A stretch of 64,000 nt of DNA from Atrichornis clamosus (lineage: Eukaryota; Chordata; Aves; Passeriformes; Menuridae). The notes beneath the pieces are model-generated. The model was not told the DNA's origin. It made no database searches and was given only the letters and a program-made list of their open reading frames with translations. Shown here piece by piece: positions 24,159 through 36,066 of this stretch; position 1 is the first letter of the stretch; every line of letters begins with the position of its first letter. The translations under genes were made by a program, and so were the position numbers. Location of the stretch: positions 124,001 through 188,000 of the forward strand of contig WBMZ01011687.1 of assembly GCA_013400975.1 (NCBI GenBank), given 5' to 3'.

Positions 24159-27100
24159 GAGGCTTTAAAGTATTATTCTGCACAGTAACACTGAAAAGTT
24201 TATTTTTGTCTTGGGTGTTCCAGAATAATTGACTGTGACTTCAGTGTAGTTATCTGAATTTCTGTCAGAAATGGGTTTTAAATCTCAGAACAGTAGAGAG
24301 TCCTTTTGGTTTGTTGGGTTTTTTCTTTCCTTTCTACGAGGGGAATTCAAACACAGGAAATTAGGTTATTCTTGAATAAAGAATGAAAGAATCCACAGCC
24401 CGGTTTTCTCCACTCCATAAAAGGAAGCACTGTCTACAGTTTCTTGCAAAGCAAAATATCTTGGCTGTTTATTTATTAGTATTTCAGAGGGTATTATTTT
24501 TATTTATCTTAAAAGATGCTGAAAGGCCCAGCCCTGTGTTTCTGAAATGCTTTTAAGTTATGGGCTGGGTCTGTCTTGTTGATTATACTTGAAGATCTTG
24601 AAAAGGCTAAGTCTTTTCACTTTCTAGCTTTCCCCTTCCTGGTGAAATACAAACCCCCTTTAGCTGAATCAGCACAGCTCTCTCTGTGGCACCTTCTGCA
24701 CAGGAACTTGTCACTTTTTCATTTTACAGAGTATTACCCAGTGTGTGATAAACTCACTGGGAAAAAAAAAAAAAGCAAGGTCTGGAAAAAACTGCGCTCA
24801 GAAATCTTTTAAACCAGATTTGCCACCAGAGAAACTGTGACATGAAATTCCCCCCTGGGATCTCCTACTCACCCCCCACTGCCACCCACCACGAGGGCAA
24901 TTAGCTCGCAGCTTTATTGATGAGCAGGGTGTGGTGTCAAAGCGATGGGACAGAAATCTTCTGTGCAGTTCTTTATTAAGTTACCAAAACCACACAGATT
25001 TCAAAGCTGCTGTCAAATTTCTGTCAAATGCAGCTATGTATTTACTTACTTTTATCTGTGTCTAAATGTAATTTGCTTTATGAATCCCTTCTGCACAGGA
25101 CTAGATTGTTAAAGGGTAGCCTAGGAAAATAATAGTGCATATGTTAGAAAAGAATAACATATACACTGTTGCATATCCATGCTTGTTTTAAAATTAGTCA
25201 ATTTTTTCTGCTCCATTACACATACTTTGCTTATCAGATAATTATTCAGCTGTCTGAATGCAGTCATTCTTGTTATTAACACAGTTTAAATTGGAATTAA
25301 CCTTGTAACAGCCTATAGTCTTCTATAAAGAATGATCTTCATGTCTGTAGACTAATTGCACTGAGAAAGTTCACTGCAAAGACATAATTAATAGTGCATA
25401 ATGCTTGAGAAGGTGACATTTCCTACTTTCTTTGAACTCTCAGTTTGGTATTTGAAAGCCAGGAAGAGGTACTGAATTTAGGATATTTAATCTGCAGTGG
25501 TGTCTAGTCGATAGTTAACTGAAACTGCTTCCTTTCCCCTAGCAGCAATAAACCAGAAAGGACTAATTACCCCTTTTTATAGGTGCAATTTGAACTTAAA
25601 ACTCCAGAGAGAGCACGAGTACTAAACCACTGTTACAGCCAATTTCACCATCTGCACCTTAAAACTGGGACTGTGGAACCAGCAACAGAACACACACAGA
25701 ATTTGGCACTGAGATCCCCTAAACAAATTTGGCTTTTGTTGTAGGGAAAAATTTCAGAAGACAGTGATAATTTGTGTTTTCTGACTCCCTGCAGAATCAC
25801 TTTCTTTAAATGCATGCATATTCCATTTAATCCATCATTAGTACTTAATTGAAGCTCACTCATCTAAGGATGATGTATTGATATTTTTGTGAGTTTAATA
25901 GACCCCTCTGTATTAATGCGTTTTTTGCTTAAGCCTATCTGAAGAAAGAGGACTTAGTTGATTCCTCTAGCAAGAATGGCAACCATCACTTTTCTAAATG
26001 TAGTAGAACTTATTACAGTATTTTTGGGGTTTTCTTGTGCTTAATTTTTTCTTTCTCTGAATAGGCAGGATCTAATACTATCAGTAAGATTTCTCAGGCA
26101 TAATACTTTTTATCAGTCTTGTTTTACTGCTAAGTTGCAAAGTTCTATATGTTTCTTTATCTTTGTAGTTGTTTACATAAATGAGAAACTATTAAATTTA
26201 GTTTTGATTTCTTGAACATTTGTTAGGCTGGAGTTCTCAGAAAAAGATCAAGTTTTCTGATTGGCAGCTGACGGATTGTCCACTTTCACCATATTTCCAA
26301 TTCTTTCTACCCCTTTGCTGCAGATTTTGGAGCCTTGAACTCTGTATCCATGATATTCAAAATTTTTTCGCTCTCACTCACTGATTTTGCTGTGCTTTTG
26401 ACTGTTAATGCTACCAAGCAGGCTCACAAAAATTTCCAGAATTGGTGCGTTCTTCCACAGCACACAGTGTGATTGTGGCCCTTTGATTGGATAAACACCC
26501 ACTTGCATCGTCCTGGTGTCCAGAAGAATTTTCTGCCCTGACTCTGAACTGCTTAAAGCCCAAAAACCTTCATTTTGGACAGTATTTTTGCTGGTTTTGT
26601 TTGGTTATCAGTTATTTTCTCTCCTTCCACTCTTCCCTGAAAGAAATAGACAATCCAGAATTACACCAAAAGAGAAAAGTCAGAGTTTGTCACCATTTTG
26701 CTTGACAAAACCATGGGCATTTGAGAAAGAGATTTATTTTGCTTTTGGGCATGGTTTTGAGGGTTTTATTTAGCAAAGGATCACTGAAATTTTTGAGGAA
26801 AAGCATAAGCAATAGCTGTAAAATCTAGAGGATAAAAAAATCAACAGCCTCCACGGAGCTCAACTTTGTTTTGCTTGAAAGTCCGTGGATGACATTATTT
26901 TGTTCTATCCATTGATTTAATATGAAATCTGAGAAATGCTTCTGACTGTGTGTTTTTCTTAGGTATGACTTGAAATGAAAATTAGTTTCAAAGGGGTTTT
27001 AGCTACACTTGATAATAGCCTGGAAATCGAAGGATGGGCTCTTGATTTTTGAGACACAAGCAAAAGTTGCAAAGCAATTTTGCCAGAGAGGCAAAGAATA

Positions 27101-29011
27101 ATGTAAATTTATTGCTAGTGCAGGGTAAACTTTGGAAGAGACAAAATGCAACCAGATTTTGAGCCATTTCTGCAAAGTGTAGCCTGGTTGATTTGGGGCA
27201 AGAGAGGAGATATTAGTACTTCATGAAGTCATATATTTGCAAATTTATCTGTTGCTGTCCATGAAGTTGGCTCATCCACAAATGTCCTTAATTCACATTT
27301 AAGAATGTTTATATAATAATGTATAGAGGTAGACTTAGGTGATTTAAAAACAATACTTGGCAAATTTCAATTTATTCAAATCCCTGTAATATTCATATGC
27401 AAGGATTTATTTTTATCACTATTTTTGGAAAGAAGTCTCAGTGTCTTGCCTCAAATGGTCTCCTAAAACTGAGTAAACTGAAGTCTATTTTTAGATTTCT
27501 TTCTTTCACTAACTATAATTGCTTAGTTAAACATAAATGGCACAAAAGTAAAAAAAATGCCATTTTGTTTACCAAAAAAAAGTATTGATCCATGAATCTA
27601 TTGTTTGTGACTTTGCAATGATCAATAAGTTCTGACAACATCTGGTTGCAGGTGACTGTCATCTTTAATTTGTTAGAGGGCAAGTTCTCTAAGATAGATT
27701 TGTGAATATTTAAACAAGATGGCAACAGGAAATCCTCAGAAAATGGTATGAATTAATTGAGATTTGAGTGTGGAGAAATCTCTTTAGTTAACAAGAGAAA
27801 GACCATTCTTTGTAAATTCATTTGAAAGAAATCAAAATGTGAAATCTGGAATCAAGCCCATTTTTTATCTAGAGAGTGTATGACAAATTGTCAGAAATCT
27901 TTTTTTTTCTAGTGAATTTTTATAAAAACACCAGAGATTCCTGAACCAGAAGCCAAAATCTCTGTAAAACCAGAAAGAAAATAAACAACCGAGGAAAATG
28001 TAACTCCTTAAATAGGTATTTTTCATCAGATTTTGGCAGAGCTGGGGGCAGTAAATGACAGACAGCAGAAATCGTGGCACTGGACCTAACATATTGGAGA
28101 TGATAAATTTTTCCAGGCCCAACAACGTTCTTTATTCTTTTCTGTTCCATCTCCAGACCTTCTGGTTTATTCCTAATATCTGCCCTGGGACAAAGCTGTT
28201 TCTGATGATTTACGTTGCCTCAGAGCACTCTCCTTGCCAGTACTATTGGCTGATGCTGTCCACCATGAGCTGTTGTAATGTGAGGATGTGTCAGGAGACA
28301 GGAAAAGAAAATGGAGAACGTGGACAAAGAAAGGGCAGTTTGGTCAGAAACTTTGCCCTGTGCTGTGTTTTTCTCCTCCCACACAGTCTGTGTACAGAGA
28401 GATTCTCTTATGCATAAGCTTTATGACAGCACAGAAGGAGGTTTAGAAGCGTGTTTGGTACAATACTCCGCTTTTCTGACTATTTATCTTGAGGGTTTGG
28501 ATCTGCAAGAGCAAGTGTGAATTGAAATTGCAGCCATCTCAGCTGGAGATTGGATTTGTTGTGTGTGAGAACATAAGATGCCCCTCTAGTCAAACACACA
28601 GACGTGATGGCATAGCCCCAAGTTGCATAATCTTCTCTGTGGTGCCTCTCATTTGGCCAACCACCATGGAGCTGGCTCAGCAGGAAGGCTTTGGCTCTGA
28701 AAATTCATCTCCTGCAGCCAGGGACAGGGGGAATGCAGTGATCATTTATAATAGCTGTTTTTGAGAACTGTCTGGTTTGGCCTGACAGAGGTCAAGGAGA
28801 TACCTGGTGTATCTAAGGTGTCTGTGGCGGTGGCAGAGTGGGGTCCTGGGACTTCTGCCCTAGGAAATCTCTCACAGTTCCTCCAGTGACACAGAAATGG
28901 GCTGAATTATCCGGAGATGAAGAGATCAGCAGACAGAGCAGAAAAAAAAAAAAAAGTACTTTGAATTTTTGAGTGCCTGATGAGGGAGAGGATTTTCCCA
29001 CGGTACTTTGC
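24159..29011. other. AT-rich single-copy DNA, no gene recognised
   Basis: No transposon or exon is recognised. The stretch 25050-25420 (homeodomain-like TAATTA cores, GATA sites, low complexity absent) resembles conserved non-coding DNA by texture only. A 14-A run lies at 28942-28955, just before the next CR1. Short frames at 28.0-28.8 kb have no supporting signals. Confidence 0.55.
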
Positions 29012-29500
29012 AGCCTCGAGTCCTGTGCACAGTTTTGGGCACCACAATGTAAGAAAGAGATAAAGATATTAAGGAGGGGTACAAGGATGGTGAAGGCTCT
29101 GGAGGGAAGCCGTGTGAGGAGCGGCTGTGGTCACTTGGTCTGCTCAGCCTGGAGAAGAGGGGACTGAGGGGAGACCTCACTGCAGTTACAGCTTCCTGGT
29201 GAGGGGAAGAGGAGGGGCAGGCACTGAGCTCTGCTCTGTGGTGACACTGACAGGACCCAAGACACCTGAAGTGTCGGGGGAGGCTTAGTTTGGATATCAT
29301 GGAAAAGAGTGGTTGGGCACTGGAACAGGCTGCCCAGGGAAGTGGTCACAGCACCAAACCTGGCAGAGTTCAAGAAGAGTTTAGCCAACACTGTCGGGCA
29401 CATGGTGGGATTCTTGGGGCTGTCCTGTGCCTAGCAAGGAGCTGGACTTCGATGATCCTTCTTGGTCCCTTCCAACTCAGGATACTCAATGCTTTTATGA
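29012..29500 (+). mobile_element. CR1 LINE, ~490 bp, 3' end
   Basis: This is the longest CR1 copy in the window, in sense orientation. Diagnostic stretches in order are CTGTGCACAGTTTTGGGCAC, GGTGAAGGCTCTGGAGGGAA, GTGAGGAGCGGCTG, CAGCCTGGAGAAGAGGGGAC, TGGAACAGGCTGCCCAGGGA and GATCCTTCTTGGTCCCTTCC, then a decayed repeat tail. They cover the end of the reverse transcriptase ORF and the 3' UTR. Frames are broken by substitutions and indels, so no protein can be made. The 5' side is truncated. Confidence 0.95.
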
Positions 29501-29639
29501 TGCTAATGAGTTAAGAGCTGTAATCAAGCTTTTCCCGCAGCTGAGGCATTTCCAACATGTCCTGCCTGAGGGAGGACCTCCGATTCACAATAAGAGGAGA
29601 GCCCTTGTTGTAGGATCTCTTGTGCTAGAAACTAAGACA

Positions 29640-29960
29640 GACCCACTGCCGAGCACAGTCAAGCCCCGCAGCTGATGGCAGCAGCTCGGGAAAAGTCTGT
29701 GTAAGGAAGGGCGGAATCTGCCTGGCGGTGAGGGGTGAGGGGAACAGTGTGAGAGACAGGAGTCCGAGCAGGGGCCCCCTGCAGCCCTTGAAAGACCATG
29801 GTGGAGCAGAAGAGACGAGTGAGAAGGGACAGGACTGGCCAGAGCCCCATTCCTGCAGTGATCCTGGGTGTAACCTGTGGTGGTAACAAGGCGAGGACGA
29901 CACCCGCTCGAGATAAAGCTCGCCCAGGTGGTTTTCATCTTACTGCCCTCCCTGTCCTGG
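29640..29960 (+). mobile_element. possible ERV LTR-like debris
   Basis: A GC-rich stretch directly after the CR1 contains CCCCTGCAGCCCTTGAAAGA and CCATGGTGGAGCAGAAGAG, which resemble the CTGCAGCCC...TGGTGGAGCAG repeats typical of avian ERV LTRs of the family seen at 23.7 kb. It also contains GGACAGGACTGGCCAGAGCC, reminiscent of the same family. The LTR end and the polyadenylation region are not present. The call rests on short similarities judged by eye and could be wrong. Confidence 0.3.
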
Positions 29961-31462
29961 TGAAGAGGGGAGAGCGGCTGGGTGGACTTCTGGCAGCCAA
30001 GCAAGGATGAACCACCATTCTCTCTTTATCTGGGAGGAATCCAAGGCTTCACAGAGGTATGTACAACCTTTCTAGCCAAGAACCATGTGCAGAGTATGTA
30101 ACTGTTGTCATTATTAATTTCTGTGATAGAAATCTTTGTTGCATCTCTTCATCTGGAAATTTACATTCTGTTGTATCAGGTCATCCAAGAAAACCATCTA
30201 CCCATCTGGTTTTGTTTTAAAACTGAAAAAGTAAACCGGTAACCTCTTCCCAAAACCGAACCACATATACATGAACACATGCACACGTAAGCTGAAATAC
30301 TATCTTAAATCGCATCAAAATATTGCAGAATTAGAAGCAAAAAAGCAGAGTTGGAGTATAGCCTGTGTTTTCCTTCAAGGAATATTGCATATAGGTAACA
30401 GGCTCCTGGGACAGCCTAGTGCCATCACAAAATAAATTATATGATTCTCTAATATTGTTACATATTTAAATAAAATTAAGGTGTATAATTTTGTGCATGG
30501 CACTCCGTTGTGGTTGCACAGTAATTTACAACATGCTCAAAAACTTTCACACTGCACAAGAAAACCTTTGATAATCCACGTTGCAGAGCACCTGCTAGAA
30601 ATTTCTGTAAGATTTTGAATAATAATGCTGGAAGGTTTCTTTTCCATTATAATGCTCTGCATTATCAACATATAGTTTAATGAAATATTAGCCATTTTAT
30701 TTCTTATTTTTTGTCTGGTGGTGGAAGCATTGCTGCAGGTTTAAAAGTGAGAATCTTCTTGTACTAGAAAGAGGACATCTGGGGCTTGGGAGGATTTTTT
30801 TGGTCAGTTACTGTCATTTGTATATAAATAACTAGCAGCCTAACTTAAGCATCCAGAAACAAAATTAAAACTCACTCATATCTGTCGAAAGGGTTCCAAC
30901 AGGTTTCTTTCTGTTTCATTCCACTGACAAATTGTCTCTTTGTTTATACAGCTTATCATAATTGGGACCTGATATTTAAAGATAATGCTTTCATTACACA
31001 CTCTTTGCAGGATATGTGTCTCTTCATATCTACACCCAGATGCCCAAAGGTTTTGTTCTGATTCAGTTTTCTCTGTTAGACACACCATTATATGCTGCTG
31101 CTTTTTGAAGTTGTTATATAATAGCTTGTAGTATATTGTCCTCTTGAGCAGTTGTGCTTTGAAGAATCATGTTTTTGTGATGAAAATGTAATCCCTTTAT
31201 TTATGTTTTCCTTTGTACTTCCACTGCCTTCACATGATTGCTAGGATTATGTACATGGGAAGCAATTTTGACTTGTATGAGTTTAAGAAATTGATATTTT
31301 AATGTGTTAAAAAATGCAGATAAATGCAGAACTAAGCCTAAGATTCCTTGGGTCTGAATAAGGCTTTAAAGTCTCTGAAAGAATCAGATAAAAATATTAG
31401 TAAGAATAAAATAATCTGCCTTTGTGGTACAGCCATAATGAGAGACTTAATGTGATACGTAC
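29961..31462. other. AT-rich unique DNA, no gene recognised
   Basis: No exon or transposon is recognised. The part at 30400-30700 is non-repetitive AT-rich DNA with several ATTA/TAAT cores, and could be conserved non-coding sequence. Nothing else stands out. Confidence 0.5.
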
Positions 31463-31668
31463 ATTTTTGGGTGGATAACTGAGGGCTGTGTTTCATAATT
31501 AGGGACTGTTGGTTCACTTCGAGGTTGTGAGAGCTGCTCATAACCGCAGTCACATCTTCCTTCTCTGGTGTCTGTGAGGAAGAGCGTGAAGGACTACAGG
31601 TGGAACTGCTGCACTTGGCTTTCTTACGGACTTTGAGGCTGTGCTTAAAATGTTTGCAGACCAGGACT
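31463..31668 (-). other. candidate coding exon (206 bp), minus strand
   Basis: On the minus strand a strong acceptor, CTCTTCTCCTTTGCACACAG, ends at 31669. The segment then stays open in one frame for 68 codons to a possible donor AAAAAT|GTACGT at 31462. The peptide is Lys/Ser-rich and polar, like a cytoplasmic tail (VCKHFKHSLKVRKKAK near the start, then a Ser/Thr/Pro/Glu segment). The same frame continues to a stop at 31338, so it could also be a terminal exon. I cannot assign it to a known protein. The donor is only moderate. Confidence 0.25.
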
Positions 31669-33347
31669 CTGTGTGCAAAGGAGAAGAGTAGATGACACAC
31701 AGGTTGAGCAGTGAGGCAATGGTTTGAATGCATCAGTTCCCTCATCTTCTTTTCTCTTTAAATCTGTTGAGGGAGAAAATTTGAAGGGATGTGAAAAGGG
31801 ATGTCTGTAAGCGGAAAGAGATTGTTGATGGGATGTAGTAAATGACAACTAGAGGGAAGACACAGACAGCTCAGTAGTGGTTTGCTTGAGTATTAACAGT
31901 GATATTGCAAACCCAGGACTGAAAACCCCCTCCTAAATAGCAACACTTCCCACAATTTTGTAGCATGCTCCTACCTCTGGAGAGTTCCTGGAATATGTAC
32001 TGCATTTATCATCCCAGAACCTTCTCACCCATGTAAACTCCTTAGTCAAAAGTATAACCTACAGCTTTGCAAACCAAAGGAAAGCATCAGGAGAAATCAA
32101 GACCAGTATTCAATGTACCAGCTGAGTCAGGAAATCTATTGGGTAGTAACAATAACCCCAGGAATCAGGCCACCAACTATGCTGTAAAGAAATGGAGGGG
32201 CAGAGGGGGAGCCATCAATGAAATCCCAGCAGCCTTTTCCAAACTAACATGAAGGCACATCCTATCCTGATCTTTAATGACCACCTAAGATAGTTAAGGG
32301 GCAGGTTGAAAGAGCTCGTACTTCTGTGCTGTGTGATTGATGTTAGAGAGGGGAAAGCTCCTTTTTCCTAGGGCTTTTGTTCCCACGTTGAGGAGAAAAG
32401 CTTCTACTGATATAACTGGGTAGGAGGTTTTTCTGGTTTGGGGTGTTTTGATTTTCATACACCAACTCTTAGCTGTAGTGGAATTAGCTTTTGGGTAGGG
32501 GCCCTGGATTTCTTTAATCCAGTCCCATACAGCTCCTGTGAGCACAAGCTCTGCTCTCAAGCACTGCTGCTGTTCCAGTCAGACTGTGGGGTCTGTTTTC
32601 ACAACCAGTATCTGCAGCATCCTCTGAGTCCTTTCTCCCAATTGGCACAGGGACTCTCAGTTGTGCAAGAGCTATCTGTACCACAGGTGATTGCAGAGCA
32701 AAGCTGGAGCACAGAAATGAAGGGCCACACAAAAGTCCTCTCTCTTGGCCTGCTTGCAGATATTTGCCGTTTGGGGTGATGCTGGAGCTTAGTCCTGCAC
32801 AGAAATTTAACTTCTCCCTCCATCCTTTTACCTGACAGGCTTCCCCAGCTAACAGTGAAAGGCAGATGGGAGATCTTGTCTAGCCTTTACATACTGTCAA
32901 AATTCCAGAAGAGAGGCAAGCCATTCCCACCACCTGAAACTCTGTCCCAAGGTTCCGCTGTTCCTTTGGTGAGGGCATCACCAGTCTAAACAGCAGATGG
33001 ATTAGCCTGGACTTTGTGTTCCTTTGGAATAAATGCTTTGGTACTGCGGACCCCAGCGTAAATATGTGTCGAGCATCTCAGTACTCACCACCTGTCTTTC
33101 AGGGCTCTGCAGGCTGGCATTGCCCCCATTCAGGAATACACCTGAAGTTCCCAGTCAGGCCCCGAGTAAATACGTGTTTAATGGATGCTGGGGAAAGTCT
33201 CTGTAGTGAGGATTCCCAAAGGTACTGCAGTAGCACTGGATATGGTAGGAACTTCAGGCTGTACAGTCCCTGTGCAGTTTCATTAGCATAATTGGAACTG
33301 GAACTTACTTTAGTGCTACTCAAATCTGGATTGATTGTATAATTGGA
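31669..33347. other. unique DNA, no gene recognised
   Basis: No transposon or exon is recognised. A 91-codon plus frame at 33016-33291 encodes a cysteine-containing peptide but lacks splice boundaries or a recognisable domain. Frames at 32.3-32.8 kb overlap on both strands and look like chance. Confidence 0.55.
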
Positions 33348-33465
33348 TGATAATAGTAATGCTTAGCACTTTAACAGTGCTTTACATGGTCAGAGAGCTG
33401 TGCAAACATTAACTAAATAATCTTCACAGTGCCCCTCTGAGGTAGTAATTAGAGATGGAAAAGGC
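33348..33465 (+). mobile_element. ancient MIR/L3-type retroposon relic
   Basis: The sequence AATGCTTAGCACTTTAACAG, TGCTTTACATG, GCAAACATTAACTAAATAAT and CTTCACAGTGCCCCTCTGAG, then GTAG, matches the conserved 3' region shared by MIR and CR1-L3 elements. The usual form there is a T/A-rich start, GCGCTTTACA, CATTAA, CCTCACA and CCCTGTGAGGTAGG. The segment is strongly diverged, as expected for an insertion from early amniote history. Downstream, AGAGATGGAAAAGG may be a decayed GATGGGGAAACTG. The exact subfamily cannot be fixed by eye. Confidence 0.6.
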
Positions 33466-34659
33466 CCATTACTAGATCATAAAATCCCATTCTCTTGCCA
33501 GGGTATCATACATTCACCAAGCAGAGCACAGAGAAGGTACTAAACTACTGCTATGTTCAATCTTTGCTCCCCTTGTGACGTTATTTCAATCTGGGACTTT
33601 CCTGATAAAAGAGACTTTACAAAGATTTTAAATAGTGTTTTAACTGCAGTGCTTCTTGATGAAGTTAAAATAGTTTTTTACTGTCTTTCTTCTTGTCTAC
33701 ATTTCAGTGTCAGCAGAGAGCAGTGTATTTGATTCTCCTCAAATAGAATAAAGAAAAGGATGAAACTGTTTAAAGATGGGTTCACAATTTCTTACTTAGA
33801 ATAAAAAGAGACAGGAAAGGCTCCTGCCTCTTCAAAATAAACATCCCTAATACTACCTGTCTGCCCACAATTCAACACTGATGGTATAAAAGTGAGATAT
33901 TTCATCAGTAACTATATAAAATCTCTTTCCATTAGCAGTTGCCTTGATAGAAGCACCACTCAATGTTTATATCCTGTATTTCATCAGGTTTCCAAGGTTG
34001 CAGAGCCCTTCGGATGTTAAATACCCGCTCAAAATGCAATAATCAATGCAACAATATCCTTCACTCCATCAATCCATGTCTTTTTAATGTTATTTTGACC
34101 ATTTCCCTTGACAACTCCCATACTTTGACTATAATCGTGACAAAACAATTATTTCCTCTGAATAAGCCCTAAAATTGTAGCCATCAAATAACTATCGGAG
34201 TGTTCAAGGCCCTTTTATTTTGTTTGCATGAATATCCATGCATGCATGTCCGTGGAAAGTGCACGTGTGCTCTAGTTCTGATGCTTGTGGCATCAGGGAG
34301 GTGAGCCAGGGAAAAAAGAAGCGGTGCCAGATAGTCTGGGGCAGTCCAGTTCCCTGACCAGAGTCTGTTTCCTTCACTGTTGAGTAGAAGAGAGACTTCA
34401 TAAAAACTCTGGCAAGTTTTCTTAAATTAATGTAAAACAAATTTTCTTAATGTCTCCTGAGCTTTATTTTTTTTTTTTTCCTTTCTACTCCTATAGAAAA
34501 AGTGTGCTTTAAGTCCAAATAGGATATGTAGTACGCAGTAGCTAAATTTCTCCTTGAGTTTGCTACTTTAAGACTCTTAGTTTTCGACCTATATTAACAG
34601 TGCTGAAACTCCAGACAGCCAGTTGTAGAAGTTGAATAACTAAGGCTCCCGGTTCCTAA
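33466..34659. other. AT-rich unique DNA, no gene recognised
   Basis: No feature is recognised apart from an 11-T run near 34468. The sequence is non-repetitive. Confidence 0.55.
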
Positions 34660-34995
34660 ATTTCTGGAAAGAGCAGCCTGGAAAGTGAGACAAGTGGAAG
34701 CCGGAAAATTGCGGGCACTTATCTGCGATACTGTTGTGCTGATAAACACGAAAGCCTGAAGTACTTCTCAGTGTCTCTGGCTTGTAATTGTCAAGCAATA
34801 TTCATTAGAGGATCAACAGGAATCATTATTCGTGAGTGCAGTAGCACTCCTGTAAACAAAAAGCTTGGGTTTCTTTCAATTATCACAGTTTTGCTGTGGT
34901 TTTGTTGTCGATGTGAAGCACTTCCAGTCTACTCTGCTACAACAGTGGAAACACCTGAATTATTAAGAATCACAGGGGAAAAGTCCTACTTGAGT
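34660..34995. promoter_or_regulatory. enhancer-like segment (GATA and homeodomain motifs)
   Basis: The segment keeps seven CpG in AT-rich DNA. It packs TTATCTGCGATA and TGATAAAC (GATA-type sites at 34720-34747), CTTGTAATTGTCAAG (homeodomain core inside a near-palindrome, 34781-34795), and ATTCATTAG and CAATTATCACAG further on. Low repeat content and motif density resemble vertebrate conserved non-coding elements. Conservation cannot be seen from one sequence, so this is inference. Confidence 0.25.
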
Positions 34996-36041
34996 CACAC
35001 TTATAGTTACTATAGAATTAGTTTCTAGGTTAGCATGAGTTTCTTTTTCCCAAACACATTTGAGACCAAGAGTTTATTTCTATCCATCAAATTTTATTGA
35101 ACTAATAATAACTGTAGCTATCCATTTTCAATGTTAACAGCTGTCTTGGTGCCCTAATTATTGCTAAGTAGCTTTGAATAGAAGCCAGTCATATCTGTGG
35201 CATAAATGTGGTTATTTTTCATTTTTAGCATTAATTAATAATTTTAGAGAGCATAAATTACATTTTAAAATGGAAAATAAAGAAAACTTGGTTGATGAAC
35301 TGAGTGCCTGCTTAAAAATATTTCCATGCTTGTATAAACATTGTGAGGCTACTGAAAAAACATCTGTTTACTTTAAAATAGATCAATGGCAACAAAATAT
35401 CTTTTTTATTTCTTTGAATGCATCTCTCTTTGAGGCAGCTACAGATAAACCTAATTTGAGGTCATGATAGATTGAAAAGACCATTTATATACCATTTGTG
35501 TATTTTTGCCCTGATTTTAGGCAGCACATTTTTTAAGTACTAAACAAAACATCTGGAAGCCTTGACTAAAGTTAGAACACCACTGTGAAAAGTGTTAGTC
35601 AAATAGAGCAAGAAAAGTGGCACAGTTTGAAGAGCTTAAAATTTCAGTATTTGTAAATTTGAATGTTTAAAATACACTCGCAAAATAAAAGGATTACAGA
35701 CAAATTATGAAATATTTTAAGTTAATATCTTTTATTATCTGCTCCTGTTTATTATAGAAATCACGCTTTCAAACTCTTTTTTACACCTTAATAGGAATCT
35801 ATAAAATAAGATAATAAATTTGGCTAAGTTTAGCATTTTAAGGTGGAGTTTCCCAATTTAGGTACCTCCTTTCTTCACTGTATCAGAGCAACATGAGGGT
35901 CGAAATCTCTTGTTAAACTCTTGTTAAACTCTTCTAGGAGAGATTAAAAGTAGAGAGAAGATGGTAAGAGCCATGACAATGCTTTTGTTTTGGAGAAGGA
36001 AATTGCATTTGTGTTGTTGTGAGTTTTGAGCTAGCTAACTT

Positions 36042-36066
36042 GATGATAATAATAATAATAATAATA
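36042..36066 (+). repeat. (AAT)n microsatellite, about 8 units
   Basis: GATGATAATAATAATAATAA continues as further ATA steps and ends ATATGC. It is an interrupted trinucleotide run of about eight units, probably length-polymorphic. Confidence 0.95.

Noticed and set aside
28926..29514. Overlapping open frames on both strands at the CR1
   Set aside because: They are remnants and shadows of CR1 sequence. The element is 5' truncated and its reading frame is broken.
33016..33291. 91-codon plus-strand frame with several cysteines
   Set aside because: No spacing pattern of a known cysteine-rich family, no signal peptide at its start and no splice signals at its ends.
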